NCBI RefSeq assembly: GCF_022539315.1
Contig: NC_066313.1
Coordinates: 9,427,764-9,491,763, forward strand
Length of the DNA stretch: 64,000 bases
Source: Serinus canaria
Taxonomy: Eukaryota > Chordata > Aves > Passeriformes > Fringillidae
Direction of reading: 5' to 3'
Shown: one piece after another, positions 1-10,507 of the stretch
Layout: each line of letters begins with the position of its first letter
Numbering within the stretch: position 1 is the stretch's first letter
Notes under the pieces: generated by a model
The model's input: only the letters and a program-made list of their open reading frames with translations
What the model was told of the DNA's origin: nothing
Databases searched by the model: none
Translations under genes and position numbers: made by a program

Positions 1-829
1 CAACTATTTTTCTTCCTTTTTTTCCCCCCAGATATTTCTTGTCTTCTTCTGCAAGGGATTGTGTATTACTTTTTAGAAGAAGAATTATTTGTCTTGTGAC
101 AAAAGAAGATACTGTGTATTTTGTAACCACAAATATGAAATGCTTAAGTACATTTAGTACACACCAATTAGTTGGTTGTGCTGCTTCCTGACTGAGCATT
201 GTCTCCTTTCCAAATCCAATATAATTGTGTATTAAACTTCCTATTTCATCCTTTGGTTTGTTTTACAGTTCAGCAAAATCCCACTCTACTGAAAGAGATT
301 TTTTTACTATCCATTGCCTTTTTTCTCCAGCTGTCCTTGAGGTTACTCTCCTGAAGAATCCTGCCCCCTGTGATTTCAGGCAGGCTCAGAATGATAGAGC
401 AAGTTTTCAAATCAGCAGCAGTACAGCCTCTATGGAGTGCAGAGCTGATTGCTACAACTGCAAGAAATTATGTCATAACACATCTGCACACCAAAACTGC
501 TTCTGTTAACCCATCACACAACTCAGCTGACACCAATTTTGGATATTTCCACCAGAGTGCAAATCAAAATCAGTGTTTCTCTGAAGCCTTTTGGTAGTTC
601 TCCAAGTACTCACAAAGGATTTAACTTCATTCTTATCAGCTTGTTCTGAGCATGGGTTTATTATTCCTTTTTCTTTTTTTCATACTTTTTTTTCCATTAC
701 AGAGCTTTATTTTGTGTTTTAGCTTATTCAGATCTCCACATTTTTCTTTACTGAGCATTCCATATTCTATGATGCACTAGGAGAAGCAAGTATGCACAAG
801 AATGGCTCTACCAAAGAAATAAACATGGG
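1..829. other. Unique AT-rich non-coding sequence
   Basis: No recognisable gene or transposon. The stretch is T-rich at its left edge. A passable splice acceptor (pyrimidine-rich tract ending in TTTTACAG) ends at 268 and is followed by an open frame running to a stop at 507-509. The peptide is Ser/Cys-rich and matches no family I know, and there is no matching strong donor, so I do not call an exon. The right edge is set by the CR1 fragment. Confidence 0.6.
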
Positions 830-1060
830 ATCATAGAATGGTTTGGGTTGGAAGGAACCTTAAAAATCATAATTCCAGTCCCCTGCCAAAGGCAAGAACA
901 CTTCCCACTAGACCAGGTTGCTCAGATCTCCATCCAGCCTGGCCTTGAACTCTGCCATGGATGGAGCATCCGCTGCTTCTCTGGGCAACCTGTTCCAGTA
1001 CCTCACCACCTGCAAGAGGCAGCCAATCAATTCTTGCAACATTTAGACCAGCATCAACCA
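830..1060 (-). mobile_element. CR1 LINE fragment, 3' end only
   Basis: The plus strand begins with ATCATAGAATGG, followed by TTTGGGTTGGAAGGAACCTT, and later carries CTAGACCAGGTTGCTCAGAT, CAGCCTGGCCTTGAACTCTG and CTCTGGGCAACCTGTTCCAG. These are hallmarks of the reverse complement of the avian CR1 3' untranslated end, so the element lies on the minus strand with its 3' terminus at 830. The match is clear to about 1010 and fades after that. Everything upstream in the element, including the reverse-transcriptase and endonuclease frame, is absent, which is the usual CR1 fate through incomplete reverse transcription. No target-site duplication is evident. The open frame across 848-1069 is a by-product of the repeat. 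Confidence 0.95.
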
Positions 1061-1061
1061 G

Positions 1062-2522
1062 GCTTTTAATTTTTTTATTTAAACAAATTAAATTAAAACT
1101 CTTTTTGTAACATTTTAGACTAGTATTTTCTCCAAATGTTAAAACTCAAAACAAGAAGAAGCAGTAAACTTCCATTTCTTCTAAATCAAGATGGAAATGC
1201 CCTACATTAGAAGCTCACCCACATACATGTAAAATCTCTGGTTTGATCTTTGGTCTTTATATATATACTCTCCAAACAATAAAACATGAGCATAGAATTT
1301 ACTAGGCCTGCACAAAACTGGCAACTTTGTTTGGTACCAGCAAAAAGTAGGAGAAAAAACAAAGACAAAAAAAAAACCAAACCAAACCAAAAGCTCAGAA
1401 ACAAAACCCAAAACCCAAAAACAAACAGACAAACATCCCCAAACATCCTTTCTCTTAGAGAACAAAATAGTTGACAAGATGCTAAAAGTGGATGAAATCT
1501 ATGTTTTACCTTTTTTTGTTCAGTTTTAATTCTATTTTGGTATAATCTAAGTTCTCTGCACTACACAAGGCCTTTACTCCGAAGAACTCTGAATTTAATA
1601 ATGGATTACACCTGATCAATTGTATTAGAGATGGAGAAACATCTCAAGTTTCTATGCATTAAGCTATAGATTTCCTATGGCAGCGACTGTCCCTTTCAAA
1701 CTGAACAGAGCAACTTTACTTCATTACTTTCTTTACCTACCACTAACACTGATCAACTTCTTAAAGGGACAAAACCAAGAGTCTCAACTGTAAATCACTA
1801 CAAAAGTTTCTAATAGTTACAGAAAGACATGATGCTTCTCTCCTCTTTGGCTAATTTTCACACATTTCTTCAGTAACTAGAGACTGGCAGTCTGCACACA
1901 TCCCCCCAAAAAAATCCCAATAAACCCAAAAAAGCTGTGCTTCTTCCTAGAAGACCAAAAAGAGCATGCTCCATCACAAACACACACACAGTTAAATTGA
2001 AAAAGGTGAGCAAGAGAATTATGCAGTCTTAATAAATTTACATTTTTCATAGAATGCATAGCTCAAGTTCAACAGTTTACACAGTTCTGCCAAGCTTAGC
2101 ATAAAAACATTTTAATCTCTTCATTATGAAGACTTTCTAATATGCATATGCTGAAGTCTGGGAAAATCCACACAGATGGTCTGAAATTACTGTCTCTAAA
2201 AAAAAGTACATTACAGGCAAAAAAAAAAAAATAATTTCAGGGGGAAAATATAAAATGTAACTTCCCAAAGAATCCTAAGACACACATTTATTCAATACAA
2301 AATTGCACTTTTGCCATCTTCACTGCAAGAGCTATTATCACACTGGTACTCATGAAACAGAAGAGACAATTTATTTGGAAAGAGGTAAAAGATTTTACAG
2401 TTATATGTACTGTAAAACTGGCTCACATTAAGGCATAATGTGACTCCTATTAAAAATTTGCCATTTACCACGTGTTAGGACATAATTGATATTCATGATA
2501 CCATGATGTTTCTCTTTTCTTA
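1062..2522. other. Unique AT-rich non-coding sequence with A-rich tract
   Basis: Apart from the A-rich low-complexity tract listed separately and a short CA run near 1980, I see nothing assignable. Opposed open frames at 1202-1477 are products of the A-rich/T-rich composition. Confidence 0.6.
1350..1447. repeat. A-rich low-complexity tract with AAACC/AAACCC units
   Basis: An imperfect run of A tracts punctuated by CC and CCC (ACCAAACCAAACC, AAACCCAAAACCC), ending near CATCCCCAAACATCC. This resembles a decayed (AAACC)n-type simple repeat. The same texture, on one strand or the other, recurs at about 4.92, 45.65, 52.14 and 63.18 kb. Confidence 0.85.
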
Positions 2523-2523
2523 G

Positions 2524-2635
2524 GATAGCAGATGATATATTTGATGCAATTGGTGGTTTTGTTACTGAAGAGCAACCACTGCACATTGCCTTATTTAGAA
2601 TAAGGAACTACTTGCAATTTTCAGAGAAGAAATGA
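2524..2635 (+). other. Possible terminal coding exon (weak candidate)
   Basis: A pyrimidine-rich tract ending in TTTCTCTTTTCTTAG (AG at 2522-2523) is followed by a frame that stays open for 36 codons after one leading base and stops with TGA at 2633-2635. The peptide reads smoothly, with an acidic-hydrophobic start (IADDIFDAIGGFVTEE) and a basic C-terminus, but I do not recognise it. The frame has no ATG, so it could only be a downstream exon. There is no close polyadenylation signal. A 36-codon open frame is common by chance, so this is a hypothesis based on the acceptor and the look of the peptide. Confidence 0.15.
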
Positions 2636-5600
2636 TAAATTGGGTGCATAGCATTAGGAACCTGTTATTAAAGAGCACATTCAGCAAGAGAATGTTGCAA
2701 TTTGGAAAGAGAGTCATAAAGGAATATGCAGAACTACAAAGCCACAATAGGTGTGTTATTTGATTTTAAATTCACGTGACTGATGAAAAATTCAAAATCA
2801 ATGCTCCCCTTAGACACAGATGCCCTCCTGCTTTCCCTAATGCTACTTTTCTCTTTCAGCCCTTTCCAGGAAGCCTACTTTAATTTAGCTCCTTTGATCC
2901 AGACCTGCAATGGGATCTCCACAAGCCTCCTGAATGGACTGATGCTGTGATAGTTAGTGAATCAATTGTCATTTTCTGATTCTGCTTTCTCAGCTGAACC
3001 ACCATCCAAAGTGGCTGCTTTTTCCTCCATCAAGCTGTTTTAGCTTTCTTCTGAGCTGCTAAAGTGTATCTCATTTCCCCCAGTTCAGTACAATTTCAGA
3101 CATGGTCCCATTGCTTTCTTTGCTCACTAAAGATTAATTAGATGGCTGAGTTACAAGAACATCTAATTTATACATAATTTACACTTTTGGTTAATTGTGA
3201 AGTACAAAGTTTTAAATGTTAAGTGGCAGTCAGGTGCTTACAACATGAATGGCACAGAGAAACTTGAGTATAACATTGAGGGAGCACTTCCCAAACCACA
3301 AACAAAACATGAGACACGCTGCCAAAATTTGAGGTGCAATTTGGCAGGGATTGCTTTCTGAAGAACACCCTTTGCAGGGTAACTTTTGGGATTGTGTTGA
3401 GGAAGGCAAATTTTTAGCTTTCACTTGTAATCCCATGGTTAGTAAAAGCCTTTTTACCTTATTAGTATCAATGCAAAAATACCATTGCTTCTGAATTATC
3501 CTAAATGCAATTTTTTTTTTTTCCAGCACCACAAAAATAAAACAGAATTCTCTTTCCAGAGCTCGTTTAGAAATAAATATCCTCAGCAGAAATGAAAGCT
3601 TTACTTTTAGGGCTACACAAGCATGGTAATTACAAAATTCTGTTTTAACTTCACAATTCCCACATAAAATCCAGACACAGAGAAAAGAGTGATTCTGTGC
3701 AACACAATAGTCAGCTCATTTTGAATGTAAATTAAATCAGAAATACCCACAGAGAAGTTTATTCTTCTAAGATTTCCAACTTAACACCAAAACAAAATGG
3801 TTATGGATATGTGCTTAGGTAAGCAAACAGACTTGGAAACTGATGACTGAATACCCTGAAACTTTTTTTTTGTTTGGTAAATTAAAAAGGATTATTTTAA
3901 GGGGAGTAAGCAAATTGTCAACAATCAAACAACTTATCTGAATCACATAGCTATACACAAACTTCACAGCCATTCTTAATGCAGAGATTTAGAAATTTTT
4001 CATCTTTCAGTAAACACGGTCAATCAACTGCTTACACAGAGAAGCAGAGGGTAGAGATTCCATACTCTTAATTCTTATATGAGGCTTTCCTCCCTTGTCT
4101 GAAAAATTGGTAGGTGGGTTTGTCTGTGCCTCAGTTTATCTATATGGGAAACAGAATTTCTAACAAACCAGGATATGCACTCCCTTGTTTGTTCCAAGAG
4201 AGAGAACACACACAAACTCAGTATCATGTCAGCACTTTAGAGCACAACTTTCACAGCTTCTTCAAGGTCACTTAAAGAAAAATACCCAGAATGGCCCCAT
4301 CTTCTATCAGCTAAGTCATAAGGCAAGAAACTACACCAGCAAGGGAATGTTCTGTTTCATTTTATTGTGAGATTGTATGTTGCCTCTAGCTATGATTTTC
4401 TAATCATTTTATAGGTCATTCTTTTGAGGTCTTGAAAAGACAGCACAATAAAAATAATTGCAGAACCACAACTGAAATCTTCCTACCTTTTCCCAAAACA
4501 CAGATCACCTGGATACCAACCCAACAGAAACACCAAGCTGGTTTCCTACTTTTCCTTTCATCATTTCCACACATTAGCAAAGACAATGCCTCTTGCTCTT
4601 TGTTATTGTAACACAATAATCCTTTAATCCTCTGAAGAAAAGTTAATAATATTCTGGAGGAGGCAAAAACCCACCTCTTATCAACAGTTGTTCTTCCTCT
4701 CTTCTCCCATCCTCAGAACTTATTTTAAAGTATTTATATAATAGCCTAACTTGATAATGCAGAACAGTTTGCAGAAATGGAATGTTCTCACTCAGAAAGA
4801 AATCATAGTTACCTACTCCTTCTTCTGTATCAGTGCTATAATTAATACAAAAAAAATGTTAAAAATTAAATGCTCCCTTATGCTATCTGCAGGGGAATGT
4901 ATGAGTTCATCAAAGGAGGAAAAAAAAAAAAAATCCAAAACCCAAAACAAAAAAGTAAAGCCCAGAACTATATATTGAGAAAGGTCATAGAAAATAAGAC
5001 TGCAGCATTGCATTACATTAGCTAATAAAGGCATTCAGAAGGTAAAACAGGTGCCCCCCAAGCCTGGGTGGAAGATTGCATGAATATATTCATGCTATGA
5101 AGAATCAATGAGAAAGTTGTACTGGGAAAGTAATAGGGAAAACCACATTTTTGCTCTAATATTATCTTATATTCCTGAGCTTCTACTACTTGATATAGAA
5201 ACCACACACATCCATGAAACAGCTTTTGACATACAGATAATGAATTTGCTACTCTGCTTTCCTATTGTATTGGTGTCCAATATTTTCTAAAGCCATCAGA
5301 TTTTCATAGGAACACTAAAATCAGACCAATAAAAAATGGAAGATAATGGGTGAATTTCTGGGGCAAACAAACTGCCTAAGAATAACCTAAATCAAGCAGT
5401 GATTTAATCATGGAGTGTTCCTTTGTTTTCTTTACACAACTCTGTTGTTCCCTTAGTTCTTCAGCTGCTTCTTATAAATACTCTTCTGGGTAATGCCTGA
5501 CACATTAATTTCTGTCTAGGGATAAGGCTCTGTTTTGAAACCAATACACAAACACACATAGGACTCTTTTATATTTCACCCAAGAAAAATATACTGGGAA

Positions 5601-7390
5601 GTGACTTAATCAGGAAGGAAAACAAACTTCTCCATATTTTTAATGTCACAAGCATAACAGCATTGATGAGGACAGCAGTAGGTGGTTTATGTGCTATCAG
5701 TATTTTAACCAAAAAACGAGTTGTAGCACAAGTTAAAGTATATGCAGCAACAAATAACAACTTTGGAGAACCTGCTCAGTTCCCCTGAGCTTCCTCTATT
5801 CCACTGAGATGGCTCTGGCTGTTGCAAATAAAATTGAAGATTAAAATCTCTGCTCTAATCAGCAAAAAGGGGACTCTGAAATCAGAGAAGAAGATGATGA
5901 TGGGTCTCAGTCGTATTCTTCCTGAAACAAATGGCAAGGGGGATCAGGCTGTGTGCACTGAATTAAAATAAAGCTTAAATAGTAAAGTATTAACAAAACC
6001 AACCCTAGTGCCCTAGCAGTGGCCATATTAGTGTCACCCCACTAAGTGCACTTAATAGCAAATGAGACAGCAGATACAGCACAGGTGATGGCCCTGGTAA
6101 TTTGTCCATAAATGTGAAGATGTCTTTTCAGGAAGAAACTATGGGGTATCATTACTGCAGTCAGAATAACCCCAAACAATCCTCACCATCTCTCAGTAAA
6201 GGAAGTAAATACTTGTTTTTTCCTAGCTTACTTTACCAACAAAGAAGTCTTATTTTTATTATGTCTATCTCAAGTGTACTAAATTTCATGGAGGGAGAGA
6301 AAATACAATATCATAAAGTGCTTCATGTTATAATGGTAAAACACTCTGATTTATTTGGTATTACTTAGCTATTCTGCCTGTATCATAAACAAAGATTATG
6401 GTATAATAAATTAATCTGGAAGGAAGTAGCTGAAATTTACTATTAGTGTCTTTAGAGCCTTCGGCCACAATGAAAATGCATCTGAAATGTATAGAGACCT
6501 AAGCTGTCTTTTTTTGTTATTTATGTGTGTCAACTTTCTCTTCAACACCAATTCAATTACTCTGTCTTCAAGATAAAAGCTTACCATGAATGAACTATAA
6601 TCGGAAATGAAGAACAACTAAAATAAATCATAGTTCTGCAAGACTGAGATCTTTTTACTATTCTTGGTTTTCCAGCTTTACTAGAAACCACATTTTTGTA
6701 CAGCAGATTTCTACTTTGACTGAAAAAGCCCCTTAAAACAAAAGGGTCTGGTGCAGCTTTAGATTTTATGATCTGTCTTCCACAGCTCCAAAATCTCTTC
6801 ACATAGTCCCTTTCCCTTAAAACTCATAAAATTTGATGATAGCTACATCAGCTTTAGACAGTATGATTTAGACTTTGATGATGGCATCAATGAAATAACT
6901 CTAAATCTAAAACTGCATAACTGAAAATTCCTTTATCTGATTTTTTTTCAATTACTCAGCTGATCTGATTTTAAAAGTGGTTTAAGCTCTAAGATAGAGC
7001 AGCTTGACCTATTCTCCTTTATCTTCTCCAAAGACAAATAAACCCCAGCAAAGCATAAAACTTTTTAGTGAAGTTTTATTATATTAGGCAACAATAAACT
7101 TTTACTTCTATCAGACTGTGTTTCAAGATATTCCTAGCAATAAACCTAATTTCTGGATCTACACTTTGCTGTGTCAGAATTACATGGGGATTTTTTGTTC
7201 ATTTGTATTTCTGCACAGCACATGAGAAGTAAACCTCAAACTTCACCAATCAAGGTAATAAAAATTGATAAAATTCACTTTAAAAACTGAGGCATTTCCA
7301 AGAACAACAAATTGCTCAAGATTACACCGTATTCTGGGGCACAAGTACGATGAGAATTCAAAATTTCTCGTGCCAACTTTGGTGAAAAAT
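2636..7390. other. Unique AT-rich non-coding sequence
   Basis: No transposon, RNA gene or convincing exon was seen in this 4.7 kb. Short open frames (up to 100 codons at 3230-3532 on the minus strand) have low-complexity or unassignable translations. The frame at 3230-3532 overlaps a T13 tract with a chance CCAG acceptor. Small A runs occur at 2219-2231 (just upstream) and 4920. Confidence 0.6.
4920..4956. repeat. A-rich low-complexity tract
   Basis: A 14-base A run followed by TCCAAAACCCAAAACAAAAAA. It has the same A-run plus AAACCC texture as the tract at 1350-1447. Confidence 0.85.
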
Positions 7391-7424
7391 AGTTTTTTTT
7401 CCTTTTTCTTTTCGTCCTTTACAG

Positions 7425-7668
7425 ATCAGTACAAGTGGCGCAATTGCCAGCTGTGCTCCAAATGATTGGTGTGTAACAATTCAAACGCTGCATCCAACAC
7501 CCAAGCTGGAAAAGCTGAGCAGTAGCTACTGATAACTGCACCACCTTGAACTGGAATTTGTTTCATCTTTTCTACTCCCTAATTTATGTTCACCTGGGAA
7601 GAGTATGGAATAAACGTATCTAGTCTAAATAAAGCTTCTAAAAACAAAAAATTAAAAAAAAAAAAAAA
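7425..7668 (+). other. Possible terminal exon with 3' UTR and poly(A) signals
   Basis: A long pyrimidine tract (7393-7420) ends in TTTACAG (AG at 7423-7424), a near-ideal splice acceptor. The following sequence can encode DQYKWRNCQLCSK and then TGA at 7463-7465. About 150 bases later come two AATAAA hexamers (7609-7614 and 7628-7633), followed after about 20 bases by an A-rich tract (7638-7668). This is the order expected for a last exon with a short 3' UTR. I do not recognise the peptide, and the other frames also stop early, so it could equally be a non-coding RNA exon. The genomic A tract could instead mark an old retrocopy 3' end, although CR1-driven retrocopies in birds usually lack poly(A). 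It may also be chance. Confidence 0.25.
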
Positions 7669-8629
7669 TCAGTATTTTCAACCAGTATTTCTAATGCCCA
7701 GGCCAAAGCTGAGAAAATTGAGCAGTTGCTAGAACTGTGGTTGACAGAAAAGATAATCTGTTACTGCCTCTCAAAACCCCAAACTCATCAAGGACAGCGC
7801 ATTTCACTGCGTGTAGCGTGGCAGTGATAATATCCAAACTGACACCTGGAACTCACTAGGGTAATGGCTTTCAGCAGTGTGCCTGCTCACTAACACAATT
7901 TCTTCCAGGCAGCTTTCTACAGCTTCTTTTATGATCAGTGGGAACAAATGTCTTTCTCTACCTCCTAATATTTCACATCAGTTAGTTCCATACTTTTGTT
8001 GACACTCACATTTTTCAGAAATACTACTGCAATATGATAGACGATCAATCTGCATGATACCAGAACACTTCCCTACAGTTTTGTCAGTTTGTTTTAGCTG
8101 TAAAAGATGCAATAACTTCTTTATATTGTTCTGTTTTTTCTTTTTTTGTATGGGGGTCTGCCTGACTTGAGTGGGGACTCAGGGGAAAAAAAAGCCCACT
8201 CAATCTGAACCTAAATGGTCACTACAGAAACAGAACTGGGTGCAATGCAGAATCACACCTGGGATAATGGTGTTGAAATGCAGATGAAATTCTGATCAAA
8301 GCTCAATAAAATGCACACTAAATTATAGGCTGGTCCAACTTATTCAGAACATATACTGAAACCCATATACAGCCCTTATGTGGGGACTAATGCATGCAGG
8401 AAATTTTTAAAATGAGGTTTTCTACTTCTTTTGGTATTCTAGGAAATGGTAAAGACCTCTGCCCTTGTAAATCCCACTGCCATCAATGTTTCCAATATCA
8501 TCACTTTAATTGTGAAATAATAACCTCAGGAGGGAATGCTTATCACTGGCTTCTGGTGACAGGGAATACTTCAAGCCTGAAGACTTGTAATAAAATGATG
8601 GTGCAGAGGCTACAGCACAGAAATAGGAT
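7669..8629. other. Unique non-coding sequence
   Basis: Nothing assignable. The open frame at 8394-8678 runs into the enhancer-like patch that follows and has no family resemblance. Confidence 0.6.
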
Positions 8630-8825
8630 CCATATGAATAAAACTGGCAAGCCTACGGGCCCTAATACACGTGCCTGAAAACAACAATGTGCGTGATTAA
8701 TGCGCATGATTTGTGCTGAAATAACCTCCCTCTCTGACTGCATCACACCACAAGCTGCTAAGGAAGCAGTTTGAAGAGAGCAAGTTATGAATTTGTTCAT
8801 TTGCATCAGCTTGCCATGAGCTCCC
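8630..8825. promoter_or_regulatory. Candidate conserved enhancer-like patch
   Basis: Unique sequence with several CpGs and dense transcription-factor-type cores. These include a GTGATTAATGCGCATGATT stretch near 8690-8712 (homeodomain and POU-like) and a perfect octamer ATTTGCAT at 8799-8806. There is no repeat texture and no coding sense. The regulatory role is an inference from motif density only. Confidence 0.3.
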
Positions 8826-10046
8826 TTTTTTTCATACCATAATAACTAGCTCAGATTCACTGAAGAAATCAAACTTACTCTGGTATTTTTCCCATTTTTT
8901 TCCCTCCAGATAATATGCACAAAACAAAGGCGTCCCCTATATACAAAACTTCAAACTACAGAACAATGACTACCCAAATGAACTAGTTTTTATACATTTC
9001 CTAATTATCTAATAACTGAGTGCTGTCACACTTTTTATTCACACAAAATCCCATTACCATTAAGTTTTGCCAGAATAAACTTGGGAGAAGCATTAACAGT
9101 TTCTTGCACTAAACAATACAAAGCTATACCACAGTAAGAGAAATTGCTAAAAATAGCGTAAAATACCTCAGCTCTCTCTAGGAAAGTCACAACCTTGTAG
9201 CCAAGGCTAAAACGTTTTCCCAACTAAACCACCACCTCACACCACTTTGTGGAGAAAGAGGAATAGTCATTATTTCCCTGGAATGGTTTTCTTCCTCAGA
9301 TTTTTTTTTTTAATCCAATGAAAAATTCCAGCCTTTCCAGTTTCAAGTTAGCTTTTTTAAGCTGAATCCCTGTACCTACATTACAGGAGTTTGGGGTTAA
9401 TATTTAAAAGAGCTGTATCAGTACTTGACTCACACAGGCTTTATCACTGTTCCTTGCTCTGTGTAGCTTGTTCAGCTTCTTACATAAAAACAGTTTAATG
9501 GCAATAAGTGGCTGTCTTACAGGGCTACTTTGCTGCACAGGAGCCTACAGCTCCTACTGCAGCCACCACTGCAGAATCTCCTGCCAGCCCAGCTGAGGAG
9601 CCACTTGCAGCACTGTACCCTTTAAGGAGAGTGCATGAAATGAATTGCAGCTGTAATTTTACTGCACATGAACACAATAATGAATACATACAGAGGCTTC
9701 TGTGAGAAAAACTGTTGTTCCATTTTACAAGATTATAGAGAGATTGTCAGTGGGAATAACCATCTGCCAAACCTCTGTGCAACTGAAGACATGCCTAGGT
9801 CATGGAGAACTTGCTGTTAACCCTGTTAGAACACAACAAGAGTAGCAGCCAAGATAAGGCATTAGGTACATGAGGTACTTTACTGTGTTTCACTTATGGT
9901 ATTTGAGAAATACAGCAGTAATTTTTACAACACATGTGCATTTAGAGCACAGCTCTCAATAATGTCACACACACAATAAAGTTAGAGAATGCCCCAAGTG
10001 AATTTGGTTCATGCACACAATGACAAGCCTGCAGGTGGTCCTATTT
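8826..10046. other. Unique non-coding sequence around a weak exon candidate
   Basis: No repeats beyond short T runs (9301-9312). The patch at 9620-9690 has enhancer-like wording (TGAATTGCAGCTGTAATTTT, an E-box CAGCTG beside TAAT). The only exon-like item is listed separately at 9523-9705. Confidence 0.5.
9523..9705 (+). other. Possible Ala/Pro/Thr-rich terminal exon (weak)
   Basis: Sequence after GTCTTACAG (AG at 9521-9522) stays open in phase 0 for 60 codons to TGA at 9703-9705. The first part is rich in Ala, Pro, Thr and Glu, and the second part is charged, ending EYIQRLL. The upstream pyrimidine tract is poor and there is no ATG. I do not recognise the peptide, and no AATAAA lies close downstream. 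It is most likely chance. Confidence 0.12.
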
Positions 10047-10444
10047 TGTGACATCCTGGTCCTTGGTAACTAGGCTAGGTCATGTATTACTTACTTCAAT
10101 GAGTGTGAAAAATGCAATGTAAAATGATGTGCTCTTTTGTATGCAAAGGGTTAAGTTGTGGCCTTCGTGAGCCATTAGTTGGAGATTTATTGGGGGAGTT
10201 AGGAAGTCTATAGTTCAATATGTGGTGATTGAACAAGGACCATAGGTGCAGAGACAGAGAGAGGAAAAGAACTCAGTCAAATGATGCCTCTGAGGCTTTG
10301 CAACATATGGCCCATCAGTCAAGGGTCAAGCCCCCTCACAAATTGCATGCACTTTACATAGCCATCTGCATCAATAAATTACTAGCCTTCTGCAGCACAA
10401 GCACTAATGCATGAGCTGAAGGGACCACCCCACTCAAAAAGAAA

Positions 10445-10446
<2 letters not shown>
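10047..10446 (+). mobile_element. Possible solo LTR of an avian endogenous retrovirus
   Basis: The interval begins TGTGACATCC and ends AAAGAAACA, so it has TG...CA termini. It carries AATAAA at 10373-10378 shortly before its end, preceded by a CTTTACATA element that could serve as a weak TATA. The length (about 400 bases) is normal for a retroviral LTR. There is no exact target-site duplication that I can see; the flanks are TATTT and TTATT. It is directly abutted by an ATT microsatellite. No internal retroviral coding is present, so if real it is a solo LTR left by LTR-LTR recombination. Confidence 0.25.

Positions 10447-10507
<61 letters not shown>
10446..10507. repeat. ATT trinucleotide microsatellite (about 20 units)
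   Basis: A perfect (ATT)n run of 62 bases, followed by a degenerate TTG/TTC stretch to about 10532. A perfect uninterrupted array of this length is expected to be polymorphic. Confidence 0.99.

Noticed and set aside
269..509. Acceptor-like TTTTACAG followed by an open frame to 509
   Set aside because: No recognisable peptide, no supporting donor or polyadenylation signal nearby; acceptor-like sequences are common in T-rich DNA.
2050..2062. TCATAGAATGCATAG, similar to a CR1 terminus
   Set aside because: The following sequence has none of the CR1 3' UTR words; the same applies to the similar word near 44095.
3500..3527. T13 followed by CCAG resembling a splice acceptor
   Set aside because: The sequence after it stops quickly in all frames or is A-rich; the T run alone accounts for the resemblance.
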